DNA of 64,000 bases from CALBPI01 sp963922335 (GTDB taxonomy: Bacteria; Pseudomonadota; Gammaproteobacteria; Steroidobacterales; Woeseiaceae): contig CAWUIB010000007.1 in the NCBI GenBank assembly GCA_963922335.1, positions 1-64,000 on the forward strand, read 5' to 3'. Below are positions 27,725 through 36,855 of the stretch, in pieces. Each line of letters opens with the position of its first letter. The stretch's first letter is position 1. The notes under the pieces were generated by a model. The model made no database searches and was not told where the DNA came from. It saw only the letters and a list, made by a program, of their open reading frames with translations. The translations under genes were made by a program, and so were the position numbers.

Positions 27725-29662
27725 TCAGCCAGAGACACCCTTGTCGCGGAGAAACTGCGCGACTTCCCGAATGCTCGGCACATCGAACAGGTCGCTGATA
27801 TCCAGTTGGCCGGGAAACCGCTCATCGATACCGAGAACGATTTCCGACAACGTCAGAGAGCTAACGCCAACTTCAAACAGATTGTCGTCTGCGCCGATTT
27901 TCACGTCTTTCGCGTGCTCTGCGCAGATCTGCAACAGCGAGGCGACGAGTGGATCATCGTCCTCAACAAGCTCCGCCTCATCTGCCACGACGAGCACGTC
28001 ATCAAACTCACCCGCCGTGAACTGGCGAACGAGCGCAGCCCTCTGGACCTTGCCGCTAGTCGTCTTCGGAATCCTCGCTACCGGAATCACATGATCGACC
28101 TGCAGGCCGACCTGTTCACCCAACCGGCGTATCACGGCATCGCGCATTTCGTCTGGCAAGTGAGTATCGCCACGATATAACACGAACACGAGAATTCGCT
28201 CGCGTTCCTCGTCACCAACAATGGGCGCACTCGCAACGACCACTTTGTTGAGATCCAGGCCAGGCAACGTGCTGAGCAAATCTTCAAGGTCATGCGGCAG
28301 ATAGTTTTGTCCGTTGACGATGATCAGATCTTTCTGACGGCCGGTTACTACCAGCTCACCCTCGATCATCGCGCCGCAATCGCCGGTGTGCAGCCATCCG
28401 TCGTCACTGAACAAGGATTTAGTCACTTCCGGGTCACCGTAAATGCCGCTGGTAACGCTGCCGCCCTTTAGCTGGATATGTCCCACGCGCCCATCAGCCA
28501 GTGTGCCGCCGGAGTCATCGACAATGCGAAGCGCAACGTCGTTGATGGGGCGGCCCACTTTCACGAAGGTTACGGCGTCCGCGTCACCTACCGCCGCTGG
28601 CTCCCATGCCTCGCCAATGACAACGCTGTGGCGATCAACGACGACGGTTTGGTATTCAGCGCCGGGCGTCCCTACCGTCACACCAACCGTTGCCTCGGCA
28701 AGTCCGTAGACGGGGAACATGGCACTGCGCTTCAAACCTAATGGGGCAAGCGCATCAAGAAACTGGTCGCACAGCTGGGCAGAGATCGGTTCTGCCCCGT
28801 TTAAGATCAACCGCACACTCGACAGGTCTGTGCCTGCGGGCAGGCCTTTGCGCTCAAACAGCTTCAGGAAATGCTTGTAGCCGAAGTTCGGCGAGCATAG
28901 CTGCGTTGCCCGCAGCTCATGCGTCTTTTCCATCCACTGCAAGGGTCGTCGCACGAACTGGTTGGTATCCATCACAGCATGCTCAGCGCCTGCCGCCATG
29001 ATCGAGAGGTGGTAACCAATCAACCCCATGTCGTGCGTCAGCGGCATCCAGCTCAGACCCACATCATCGGATCGCCAACCCGTGGCTGCCACGATCGCAT
29101 TGATGTTGGTGCATACATTGTTATGCGTCAGGCACACGCCCTTGGGGTCACCCGTGGATCCCGACGAGTACTGAATGAAGGCCAGCGCATCGCCTGCCTG
29201 TGTCGCTCGCGTGCCTGGTGCTGAAAGATCGACATCATCGAAGCGAATACTTCTCGTCAGCAGACTTGGCAAGACCTCGGAGCGTCCATTGGCTTCCGCG
29301 AATCCGATCAGCCGACTATGCAGATCACCATCGGTGAGCAGGAACCCGGATTCAAGCTGATCCAGTATTCGCAGCAATTTGTGTCGATGCTCGTCGCTGA
29401 TACCCACGGCTACGGGCACCGGCACAACGCCGCCCATTACCGCCGCCCAAAAGCCGGTCAGGAACTGTCGGTTGCTCTTGGTGAAAATCACAACCTGATC
29501 GCCTGCCGTGACTCCCTGTTTCTGCAAGCCACCGAGCAGCAGACTGGCGTCTTGCCACAGGGTAGTCAGAGGCACCACATCGTCCGCACTCGATTCTATA
29601 AATCGAATGCTGCGGTCTGTGTCTTTTGCGCGCTCGAGCACGTCGATCAGCGAGTGAGTCAT
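27725..29662 (-). CDS. Fatty-acyl-AMP ligase with C-terminal acyl-carrier domain
   Basis: 645 residues from the ATG at 29662, which overlaps the P450 stop as ATGA. Adenylation motifs are SSGSTGDPKG, the FAAL-type SWMPLTHDMGLIG, GWLHTGD and KDLIIVNGQNYLPHDLE. The last 75 residues form a carrier domain with VGVSSLTL, where Ser602 would take phosphopantetheine. FAAL enzymes activate fatty acids as acyl-adenylates and pass them to carrier proteins; here the carrier is fused. With the coupled P450 this suggests oxidation of a carrier-bound acyl chain. No polyketide or peptide synthetase is nearby. The N-terminal extension to 29737 was rejected. Confidence 0.88.
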   Translation of the reverse strand: MTHSLIDVLERAKDTDRSIRFIESSADDVVPLTTLWQDASLLLGGLQKQGVTAGDQVVIFTKSNRQFLTGFWAAVMGGVVPVPVAVGISDEHRHKLLRILDQLESGFLLTDGDLHSRLIGFAEANGRSEVLPSLLTRSIRFDDVDLSAPGTRATQAGDALAFIQYSSGSTGDPKGVCLTHNNVCTNINAIVAATGWRSDDVGLSWMPLTHDMGLIGYHLSIMAAGAEHAVMDTNQFVRRPLQWMEKTHELRATQLCSPNFGYKHFLKLFERKGLPAGTDLSSVRLILNGAEPISAQLCDQFLDALAPLGLKRSAMFPVYGLAEATVGVTVGTPGAEYQTVVVDRHSVVIGEAWEPAAVGDADAVTFVKVGRPINDVALRIVDDSGGTLADGRVGHIQLKGGSVTSGIYGDPEVTKSLFSDDGWLHTGDCGAMIEGELVVTGRQKDLIIVNGQNYLPHDLEDLLSTLPGLDLNKVVVASAPIVGDEERERILVFVLYRGDTHLPDEMRDAVIRRLGEQVGLQVDHVIPVARIPKTTSGKVQRAALVRQFTAGEFDDVLVVADEAELVEDDDPLVASLLQICAEHAKDVKIGADDNLFEVGVSSLTLSEIVLGIDERFPGQLDISDLFDVPSIREVAQFLRDKGVSG

Positions 29663-30978
29663 TGCGGTAGATTCTCCCGCGTAGTCAATGTCAGATAGAT
29701 TGGATCTCGCGAACGAAGATTGATTGCAAACTCGCATTCGGGCTTGTGTTCGGGGCGATCCAGCGTCGGCATTAGTAATGGCAAGGTATTGGCAAGCTGG
29801 ATTTTCATTTCGAGATAACTGAAGTGCTCACCAACACAGCGTCGCGGTCCCAACGAAAACGGAAAAAATGCGAGGCCGTGCGCTTTCTGTCCGGCATCTT
29901 CGAATCGCGTCGGCATGAACTGCGATGGTGACTCCCAGTAACGCGAACTGCGCTGCGTGAGGTAGGGCGAGAGGTAAATCTGCTCACCCTCCGACAGTCG
30001 GAAGTCGCCGAGATCAATGTCTTCATTCGCGCGACGCGTGTAGAGCCACACCGGTGGATAGAGTCGGAGGGTTTCCTGCAGCACCTGCAGTGTCAACGGC
30101 AACTGATCTACCGACTCGAGTGAGACCTGATCCGGCGCTCCGGAAGCAATGAGTTCATCACACACCGCTTCGGCAATCTCCGGATTGCGGGCGAGTTCGT
30201 ACCAAACCCACGTCAGCGTATTGGCGGTCGTCTCGAATCCGGCAACGATCAACGTGATCATCTCGTCCAGTAACTCGCGCTCAGAAAACGGCTGGTCATT
30301 TTTGTCACGCGCATCGAGATAAAGCCCAAGGAAGTCTTCCCATGACTCGGCAGATTGCATCCGCCGCTCTACAACACCGGTGATCCATTGCCTGAGCGCC
30401 CGCGCCGCCTGCACCATGGATAAGTCTCTTGCGGCATCAGGCCGAAGAAATGCAAATCGACTGTCGGGTGCTGCGGCGTTTCGGGCGTCGACGTCATCGC
30501 CAAAGATGCAATCGACAATGACACCCAGTCCAAACTGCGTTGTTGCTTCAGCCAGATCGATCCCGGCACCTGTCTCGGCAGCACGCGACCAGTCCGCAGC
30601 CATCATTTTTGAATGCTGCAACATCCGTTCGGCCATGCGCTCGATAGAACGTGGTTTGAAGGCAGGCTGAATCATCGTACGACTGCGCCGCCAATGATCA
30701 CCGTCGCTGACAATCAATCCGTTGCCCAGCAGCATTTTGACGCGCTCGAAACCCCGCCCCTTGCTCGATTGACTGTGTTTTCGAACCAGCAGCTTCTGTG
30801 CAAGCTCCGGATCCTCGACGTACACCGAGCTCTTGCCAGACGCCGACACAAACCTGACGACCGGACCGTGCTTCTCGGCCGCCCCGCGCAAAAGCTCGAG
30901 TGTCGGCTGATCTATACCCAGGTTTGCGGGTTCGACTGGCCCAGGCGGCTGAGAAATTGAGGTGGTTGATGCTGACAT
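29659..30978 (-). CDS. Cytochrome P450
   Basis: 439 residues. The heme-binding signature FSLGPRRCVG gives the axial thiolate at Cys381. The I-helix AGFETTAN supplies the oxygen-activating Thr, the K-helix ETLRLYPP has ExxR, and the C-helix reads HWRRSR. There is no membrane anchor, so it is a soluble class I type needing ferredoxin partners, none of which is adjacent. The sequence style is near CYP4/CYP102-like fatty-acid hydroxylases. The 4-bp ATGA overlap with the acyl-AMP ligase and carrier argues for joint function in modifying an activated fatty acid. It is divergent from the acyltransferase at 31051. Confidence 0.92.
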   Translation of the reverse strand: MSASTTSISQPPGPVEPANLGIDQPTLELLRGAAEKHGPVVRFVSASGKSSVYVEDPELAQKLLVRKHSQSSKGRGFERVKMLLGNGLIVSDGDHWRRSRTMIQPAFKPRSIERMAERMLQHSKMMAADWSRAAETGAGIDLAEATTQFGLGVIVDCIFGDDVDARNAAAPDSRFAFLRPDAARDLSMVQAARALRQWITGVVERRMQSAESWEDFLGLYLDARDKNDQPFSERELLDEMITLIVAGFETTANTLTWVWYELARNPEIAEAVCDELIASGAPDQVSLESVDQLPLTLQVLQETLRLYPPVWLYTRRANEDIDLGDFRLSEGEQIYLSPYLTQRSSRYWESPSQFMPTRFEDAGQKAHGLAFFPFSLGPRRCVGEHFSYLEMKIQLANTLPLLMPTLDRPEHKPECEFAINLRSRDPIYLTLTTRENLPQ

Positions 30979-31000
30979 CGAAAACGTCGTGCGGAAAATT

Positions 31001-31039
31001 TATCCCTAGAATTGTACATTGCCCGAGTTGTCTAGGATA
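31001..31039. promoter_or_regulatory. Inverted repeat in the P450/acyltransferase divergent region
   Basis: TATCCCTAGA (31001-31010) pairs with TCTAGGATA (31031-31039), with one extra C in the left arm. The arms lie about two helical turns apart in the 72-bp region shared by two divergent genes, a good position for a dimeric regulator. No regulator gene is adjacent. Confidence 0.4.
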
Positions 31040-31050
31040 TTGCATGCGCT

Positions 31051-31800
31051 ATGCCGGAATCCCCTGATCCCAAGTCGATCGAATCGCGCCGAAGCACTGC
31101 GTCTCAACGACGGCTAAGCGTCGGCCGACGCATCTATTACGCGCTCGGATTGCCGGTGGCGCGGTTGCTTTTGTGGTTGTTACAAAAGAGTTATCGATAC
31201 CAGCCTATGATCGGCGATGAGCACCTCGAATGGCTGGAGGAGCAAGACTCGCCGGTGGCACCAAGCTATTGGCACCAGCACCATATCTTGTGCTCAACCG
31301 AAATCGCTCGCTGGATTCAGCGCGGTTTCAAAGGCTGCTATTTGATTTCCGGTTCGGTCGACGGTGATGTACCGGAACGCATCGCGCGTCGCTGGGGCGC
31401 AGAGGTTATTCGTGGCTCGGCGAACCAGAGCGGCGCACTCGCGCTTCGCGACATGCAGCAAATGATGCGTCGCGGATATTCCATCGTGACCACCGCCGAC
31501 GGCCCACGGGGCCCACAATACGAGTTCAAGGAGGGCGCCGTCCTCATGGCACGTATCGGCAAGGCGCCGATTGTACCGATGGCCGCAGCGGCCAGTCGTG
31601 CCTGGTATCTCAATCGGTGGGATCGGTTCATGATTCCGAAACCCTTTGCAAGGGTCGTTGTTGGCATCAGCGAGCCATGTTTCATCGATCCAAAGACACC
31701 TGTGAATGCACTGGAGGCGGAGCGCGAGCGCGTTCAGGCTGCAGTCATGTCCGTCATGGCACAATGCGAAGCGAGTTTGGAATCAAGCGGGAATCAGTAA
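31051..31800 (+). CDS. DUF374-type lysophospholipid acyltransferase-like protein
   Basis: 249 residues. A membrane-associated helix (YYALGLPVARLLLWLLQ) is at about 29-45. The family motif TADGPRGP is at 148-155, and WHQHH (74-78) takes the place of the HX4D-like active-site segment. Later GKAPIVPMAAAASRAW follows the LpxL/PlsC-like pattern. DUF374 proteins are relatives of lipid A and phospholipid acyltransferases at the inner membrane. It overlaps the DUF3108 gene by one base (TAATG), so the two form an operon, a pairing suggestive of envelope-lipid work. Confidence 0.85.
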   Translation: MPESPDPKSIESRRSTASQRRLSVGRRIYYALGLPVARLLLWLLQKSYRYQPMIGDEHLEWLEEQDSPVAPSYWHQHHILCSTEIARWIQRGFKGCYLISGSVDGDVPERIARRWGAEVIRGSANQSGALALRDMQQMMRRGYSIVTTADGPRGPQYEFKEGAVLMARIGKAPIVPMAAAASRAWYLNRWDRFMIPKPFARVVVGISEPCFIDPKTPVNALEAERERVQAAVMSVMAQCEASLESSGNQ

Positions 31801-32567
31801 TGCTTACCCGATGGATAGCGCTTGCCGGCTGTTTGCTAGCGATGAACAGTTACGCAGAGGCACCGACGCTCACCCCACATCAGGCCGAATACAAGGTCAG
31901 CATCAGTGGTGTCAGTGGCCGCCTGAATACCGTTCTGGATGTCGACACGCAAGGACACTACACAGCGATTCACGCCATCAAGCCGACCGGCATCGCCCGA
32001 CTGATTGCCGGTAGTGGCCGTATTCGCGAGCAAAGTGAGTTTTCCATCGCCGACACGTTTGTCGTGGTCAACGAGTATCACTCCGTCGACCAAATCAGTC
32101 GCGAAAAGGGCGAGATCCGAATCGCCTTCGATCACGAAAATCAAATATTGAAGGGTCGTATCGCACTGGAAGAACAGACGCCGGTCGAAGTGGATACCGA
32201 ATTCACGGCTCCCTTGTTTGACCGGGTGTCAGTGCAGTATCAATTGATGCTTGACCTCAAGACCGAGAGCCAGACGACCGACGCTGAGGAGACTCCGACC
32301 GAGGCGGTCGAGCGAGATCGCTACGCGATTTTTGACCCCGATGGGCAGAAGATTCTCGAGATCACCAATATCGGGCAGCGCAACGTCAAGGTCGGACGCA
32401 AACGCTACGACGTCGTTGGTGTTCGACACCAGTCGCCGGGGTCCTCGAGAAAAACCGAGCTTTGGCTAGCACCAGAGCTCGATTATCTCCCTGTGCTGAT
32501 CGAGCAGTATCGAAAAGAGAAGCTGCGCCTGCGCGCAACGCTGCGCGAGTACCGACCAACGACTTAG
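31800..32567 (+). CDS. Periplasmic DUF3108-family protein
   Basis: 255 residues from the ATG at 31800. The signal peptide ends near NSYAEA (residue 19). DUF3108 features include HQAEYKVSISGVSGRL at the start of the mature part, IREQSEF, then a C-terminal VGVRHQSPGSS and LWLAPELDYLPVLIEQ. DUF3108 proteins are single-domain periplasmic beta proteins of undefined role, often near envelope-lipid genes. It follows the acyltransferase with translational overlap and meets the secretin gene tail to tail with a 4-bp overlap. Confidence 0.82.
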   Translation: MLTRWIALAGCLLAMNSYAEAPTLTPHQAEYKVSISGVSGRLNTVLDVDTQGHYTAIHAIKPTGIARLIAGSGRIREQSEFSIADTFVVVNEYHSVDQISREKGEIRIAFDHENQILKGRIALEEQTPVEVDTEFTAPLFDRVSVQYQLMLDLKTESQTTDAEETPTEAVERDRYAIFDPDGQKILEITNIGQRNVKVGRKRYDVVGVRHQSPGSSRKTELWLAPELDYLPVLIEQYRKEKLRLRATLREYRPTT

Positions 32568-34132
32568 GTACTAATTAATCTCGGCGTCACCATCAGGATC
32601 AATTCCTTGCGCGTCTCGATGGTGTAGTTCGACCGGAACAAGCGGCCGAGGAGCGGGATTCGCGACAGTACAGGTACGGAGCGTCGCGCCTCGGTTTCCT
32701 GGCTTTGGATCAATCCGCCGATCACAATCGTTTCACCGCTCCTCGCCCGCACGAGCGAAGACGTCTGGCTGATATCCAGATTCGGCGCCGTCGATTGCAC
32801 AACACCATTATCGTCAAGCACCTCACTCACACTGGAAACTCGGGTAACCACCGGCGAGACATCGAGCGTAATCCAACCCGCTTTGGACACTTGCGGCGTA
32901 ATCGAAAGCACAATGCCTTCCGTTACGACCTGCGGTACATCGGTGGCGAAGGTCTGGGCACCAGCAGCTGTTGTGCCTGTACTCTGTTCGCGACGAAAGA
33001 ACGTACGGTCAGTGCCAACCTTAATCAGGGCAGACTGATTGTTCAGCGTTCGAATGTGTGGCTGGGACACGATGTCCACCTTGCCCTGTTCCTGTAACGC
33101 TTCCACAACCGCCGTGATTCGGTTCAGACCACCATCGATATCGCTGAAAGTCAGGTTGGCGGTGCCAGATAATGCATCGAGCCCACCTGCCGGACTAACA
33201 ATAATCGTGGAAAGACTCCCATCCAGGAATTCACCGTCACCGTCGCGAACAAGCCGCGACCAATCAACGCCGAGCGCCTCGTCATTATTGAGCTCGACTT
33301 CAACAATTTTGACCTCGATATCAACCTGCCGATAGATCGCCTGATTGAGTTGCTCAATGAAAGAGGCGATTTCCTCGACACGCGGATGTGCGTCGGTCAC
33401 CTGAACGGTACCGGCCAGTCGATTGATGACAAGGCGACCGTCCTCGGATACCAGTTTCTCGAGCTGGCCTTCCAACTCGACCCAAAAATCCACGCTATCG
33501 GATTGCATGATGGAGATTGCGCCTGCCGCGCCGCCATCAGCGCCACCACCGACCGCACCGCCACCGCCGCCGATGGCACCGCCACCGCCGAGTCCACCCG
33601 CTGCACCGCCAGCGCCTCCAACCTGAGCGCTAGAGCTGACCTGCGCCATGCTGGAGCCTTGGCCGGAACGCACTAACCGGATGTAGTCGATTGTGAATAT
33701 CCGTGTCTCCCATGACCGGACATACACGATATTCCCGCGCCGCTCCCAGAAGTAGCCGTTCGCACCAAGCAGCGATTCCATGACTTCCGCAAATGGCAAG
33801 TCCTGCAGATCGACGCTCACGGTGCCACTGACGTCAGGCTCAACCACCATATTGAGGTTGTAGGCCTTACCAAACAGACGGCAAGCCTGCGCTACCGGAA
33901 GCTCATTAGCCACGAACGTATACAGGTTTTCGGGGTCCGGGTCAGCGACTGGAGCCGCTTCAGGCTCGGGCGTCATTCGCAGTGGCGCCGGCGGGCGACT
34001 CCACAGCTCATCACGCACGGCACGCTCGGCTTCATAATCGCGAGCCTCGGGTTCAGGTGGCCAGAGTGCTGCACACCCTGTCATTGTAAACAGGGCGATC
34101 AGGCATCCTGCCCGCAGAATCATTCCTTTCAT
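32564..34132 (-). CDS. mshL: MshL-type secretin
   Basis: 522 residues with lipoprotein signal (Cys20). A secretin/TonB short N-terminal region (NMVVEPDVSGTVSVDL, about 94-110) is followed by N-domains, and the C-terminal secretin core contains RSGETIVIGGLI and SRIPLLGRLFR before MVTPRLI. It forms the outer-membrane channel of MSHA-type pili or type II-like secretion. An unusual glycine-rich linker lies at residues 171-205 between N-domains. The start overlaps the preceding PilP-like gene as ATGA. It is the last gene of the pilus-like operon. Confidence 0.9.
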   Translation of the reverse strand: MKGMILRAGCLIALFTMTGCAALWPPEPEARDYEAERAVRDELWSRPPAPLRMTPEPEAAPVADPDPENLYTFVANELPVAQACRLFGKAYNLNMVVEPDVSGTVSVDLQDLPFAEVMESLLGANGYFWERRGNIVYVRSWETRIFTIDYIRLVRSGQGSSMAQVSSSAQVGGAGGAAGGLGGGGAIGGGGGAVGGGADGGAAGAISIMQSDSVDFWVELEGQLEKLVSEDGRLVINRLAGTVQVTDAHPRVEEIASFIEQLNQAIYRQVDIEVKIVEVELNNDEALGVDWSRLVRDGDGEFLDGSLSTIIVSPAGGLDALSGTANLTFSDIDGGLNRITAVVEALQEQGKVDIVSQPHIRTLNNQSALIKVGTDRTFFRREQSTGTTAAGAQTFATDVPQVVTEGIVLSITPQVSKAGWITLDVSPVVTRVSSVSEVLDDNGVVQSTAPNLDISQTSSLVRARSGETIVIGGLIQSQETEARRSVPVLSRIPLLGRLFRSNYTIETRKELILMVTPRLIST

Positions 34133-34680
34133 TTTGTACTCACCTTCACTTGCCTTGCACTGCGCGTTGCTGCGTGTGCCAGCCTCACTGATTGTTGTTC
34201 GATACCGACCAGTTCAAAGCCACCGAAGCGATCGCCTGGCTTGCGGATCTCGCCATCGACGACCGCGTATTGATGCCGACGGGAATCGACGACCGCGGAT
34301 ACGGTTGGCCAGCGCACCGAGGTTGGTGCCATTGTTCGAGGTGCGCTCTCGACTGCAGCCTGCACCGCATCAAGTGCCGCTTCGGACACGTTTGCACTCG
34401 GCACATAAGGGTCGCGCGCGGGGCGCTCGTCCCAATGCAGCGCGGCGACGTTGATACTCGAAATCGCAAGCTGGGCGGAATCGAACTGCGCACCTTGCAG
34501 CGGAGTGTCGATACCTGTGCCTGTCAGGTCGTTTTCGATGTCCACATCGTAGTAACTCGGGTCGTCAGGCGGCACCCAATCATCCTCACGCGCGTCGAGC
34601 AGTGGCCTCAGCACATTCATGCCGATCAACAGCACCGCGAGACCGGCGAGACCGAATACAAACCAGCGATTATTCAGCAT
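34129..34680 (-). CDS. PilP/GspC/MshK-like inner-membrane periplasmic protein
   Basis: 183 residues with one N-terminal helix (about 7-24, FVFGLAGLAVLLIGMNVL) and a periplasmic remainder. The final 70 residues (PTVSAVVDSRRHQYAVVDGE, then KPGDRFGGFELVGI) have the beta-rich pattern of PilP/GspC-HR domains that bind the secretin N-domain. It would link inner-membrane alignment proteins to MshL. Position supports this: it lies between the PilO-like gene (11-bp overlap) and the secretin (ATGA overlap). Identity as MshK is by position and shape. Confidence 0.75.
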   Translation of the reverse strand: MLNNRWFVFGLAGLAVLLIGMNVLRPLLDAREDDWVPPDDPSYYDVDIENDLTGTGIDTPLQGAQFDSAQLAISSINVAALHWDERPARDPYVPSANVSEAALDAVQAAVESAPRTMAPTSVRWPTVSAVVDSRRHQYAVVDGEIRKPGDRFGGFELVGIEQQSVRLAHAATRSARQVKVSTK

Positions 34681-35476
34681 TGTTTGCCGCCTTAACCGTT
34701 GAGTGAACCCAGACCCGTAACGTCGCTTTCAGCTCGCGCGCGCCTTTGCCTTCGCCACGCAGCGTGGTTTCCGACAGCTCGACATAGAATGGCGTACTGA
34801 CCACGCGCTTCAGAAATTCCAACGCGCGTAGATAGACCTGCTCATTGCTGATCTCACTCCCGAGCTCCATCATGATCGGTACCTCGAGCATGCCTTCAAT
34901 TGCGGACGCTTCGCTGTCGCCCAACGTGTAGCTGAACTCAAGCCCAAGTTGCTCGGCGAAGTTCGCCTTCTCGCTCAGCCAGACGGCGAGCGCACGGTAG
35001 TCGAGGAAGACTCTCCGGGTATCGGCGTTCTGGACGCTTTCCTTCAGAGACTGCATGTCCTGTGACAGAAACTCGCGCTCGAGACCGAGCACTCGTGTAT
35101 CGAGCTCACCCAGCTCCTGCATCAGGATCAGGTTGTCGTCGATGTGCTCGATTCGGTAGGTCAGCGTCAGGTAGAGCGTCGCAACCGAAGCGATTACGAT
35201 CATCGCCCATACCACTTGCAAGGCACGACTGCGTGCAATCTGATACGCAAGTCGATTCAGCCAGCGCTGCGCGCGAACGTTCGCGGAAACCTTATGGCTG
35301 AACGTGCGCTCGATGGGGGAATCGATCGCCAGAGCCGCATCGCTGTTGGCCGCACCGGCATCCTTGTCGACGTCGTCTTCAAGACTTAGCTCGAACAGAC
35401 TGCTATCGATCCGGTGAATCGCAGAGGAATTCAGCGGAATGTCATTGGGATCGTAATCGTCGCGCAGTGTGGTCAT
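34670..35476 (-). CDS. PilO/MshJ-like protein
   Basis: 268 residues: an acidic cytoplasmic N-terminus of about 95 residues, one helix at about 96-115 (VVWAMIVIASVATLYLTLTY), a coiled-coil-prone stretch (IDDNLILMQELGELDTRVLGLE), and a ferredoxin-like C-domain. This is the layout of PilO/GspM/MshJ alignment proteins. The long acidic N-terminal tail is more than PilO normally has. It overlaps the PilMN-like gene (ATGA) and the PilP-like gene. Confidence 0.75.
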   Translation of the reverse strand: MTTLRDDYDPNDIPLNSSAIHRIDSSLFELSLEDDVDKDAGAANSDAALAIDSPIERTFSHKVSANVRAQRWLNRLAYQIARSRALQVVWAMIVIASVATLYLTLTYRIEHIDDNLILMQELGELDTRVLGLEREFLSQDMQSLKESVQNADTRRVFLDYRALAVWLSEKANFAEQLGLEFSYTLGDSEASAIEGMLEVPIMMELGSEISNEQVYLRALEFLKRVVSTPFYVELSETTLRGEGKGARELKATLRVWVHSTVKAANNAE

Positions 35477-36855
35477 CTCAATAGCCCCTGCACTTCAAAC
35501 CCGACCGCTCCGCCGTTCGCCGCGAGACCCTGCTCGAGTTGACTCATCCAGGCAGCTTCCCAGGATTGGACGATCGCCGCGTTCCACGGTTCTCCCGTTA
35601 GATTGGACTCAAGCTCGGATAGCAACGGGGCGACCTCGCCTAGCGACTCGGGCGAGACGCCCTGGATACCCAATGTCCAGCCCTCGCCTTGGCGTTGGAT
35701 GCTGACTTCGGTGACAACCAGGCCTTGAGGGACGATCTCCCACAATCGACTCAAAAACAGGCCGGGCAGATTGAAGGCATCAAGATTCAGGATGTCGAGC
35801 TTGCGTGCCTCGGCGTCCATCCGAATAACCTCTTGCTCCAACACTTCGATATCTTCTTGCCGCTGTTCGATTTGCGCAGATAACGAAACCACATCCGGGC
35901 GATGGTTCCAGATCGCAAACTCCACAGCCGCGGCAACACTGATCGCAGCAGTAATCATGACGGCCGTTGCCATCAGTGCTGCACGAAACAGCGTCTTGCC
36001 ACTGATGGACCCACGCGCCAACAACGAAACAAAGTTACTGTGCAAAGATAGGGGTAATGCGATGACCTGGTGCATCCAGAAGGCTGGCTTAGCCGCCCGC
36101 TCGTCGTAGAGCACCTTGGCGTCGATGCGCTCCTCCAGCGCATCGGAGACCTCGGCCGCATTAGGCCCAATCACCCATGCTTCGGCGATCATGCCGCCGA
36201 TCCGCTGCTTGGAGTAGCCAATCGTTCGGTTAATATCGAGCACCAACCGTCCGTTGGTCTGCGCTGTCCACGGGTAGCTCAACTCGCGCACAAACAGAAT
36301 CTCGCCCTCTGCGTCAGAGATCAGCATTTGTGTGCGGTTATCAAACAGCGCTATCAGCAGCAGCGCATCGTCTGAGTCCCGGTCCAGAGATGGCACGAAC
36401 CGAGACATGATTTCGGTCAGCGGCACCATCAGCTTCGGAATCAGGTAGTACTCAGCGCAAACGCGCATCAAGCCATCGAGCACGTATTTCGGCAGCAGAT
36501 GCAGAAGGACCCCGTTGACCTTGTTGCGTCGTACCGGATGCGCACGCCATGAGGCGGCGCCATCAAAGGGCTTGTTGTTGTCGACGTAGCGCTGCAGGTA
36601 GCGCAGTCGGTCACGGCGTGACATCGGCGGCAATTCGAGGAAGTCGTGCGTGTGCAAATCGTCCTCGTAAGCGATGGCTACCGAACCGCCGCGTCCGAGA
36701 TCGACGACCTCCGCAGCGGCGGCCAACGCATCGGAGAGATCGTTGAGATCATCTACCGACGTTGGGGATTTCCAGGACTCAAGCACTTCACCGCCACGAA
36801 TCCTTGCGATACGAAACTCGCCATAAGCCCATTCAATGGAGAATTCGATACTCAT
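35473..36855 (-). CDS. PilM/PilN-type (GspL/MshI-like) inner-membrane protein
   Basis: 460 residues from the ATG at 36855 (an in-frame GTG at 36867 is less likely). The N-terminal 270 residues have an actin-like PilM/GspL pattern (LLLIALFDNRTQMLI, LVLDINRTIGYSKQR). A single helix at about 289-310 follows, then a coiled coil (SLSAQIEQRQEDIEVLEQEV), then a PilN-like periplasmic domain. It thus joins PilM- and PilN-like parts in one chain, as in GspL and MshI. It couples the cytoplasmic ATPase to the periplasmic alignment ring. It is translationally coupled on both sides. Confidence 0.8.
   Translation of the reverse strand: MSIEFSIEWAYGEFRIARIRGGEVLESWKSPTSVDDLNDLSDALAAAAEVVDLGRGGSVAIAYEDDLHTHDFLELPPMSRRDRLRYLQRYVDNNKPFDGAASWRAHPVRRNKVNGVLLHLLPKYVLDGLMRVCAEYYLIPKLMVPLTEIMSRFVPSLDRDSDDALLLIALFDNRTQMLISDAEGEILFVRELSYPWTAQTNGRLVLDINRTIGYSKQRIGGMIAEAWVIGPNAAEVSDALEERIDAKVLYDERAAKPAFWMHQVIALPLSLHSNFVSLLARGSISGKTLFRAALMATAVMITAAISVAAAVEFAIWNHRPDVVSLSAQIEQRQEDIEVLEQEVIRMDAEARKLDILNLDAFNLPGLFLSRLWEIVPQGLVVTEVSIQRQGEGWTLGIQGVSPESLGEVAPLLSELESNLTGEPWNAAIVQSWEAAWMSQLEQGLAANGGAVGFEVQGLLR

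Noticed and set aside
31617..31799. N-terminal extension of the DUF3108 gene
   Set aside because: It lies wholly inside the acyltransferase gene. The signal peptide starts at 31800.
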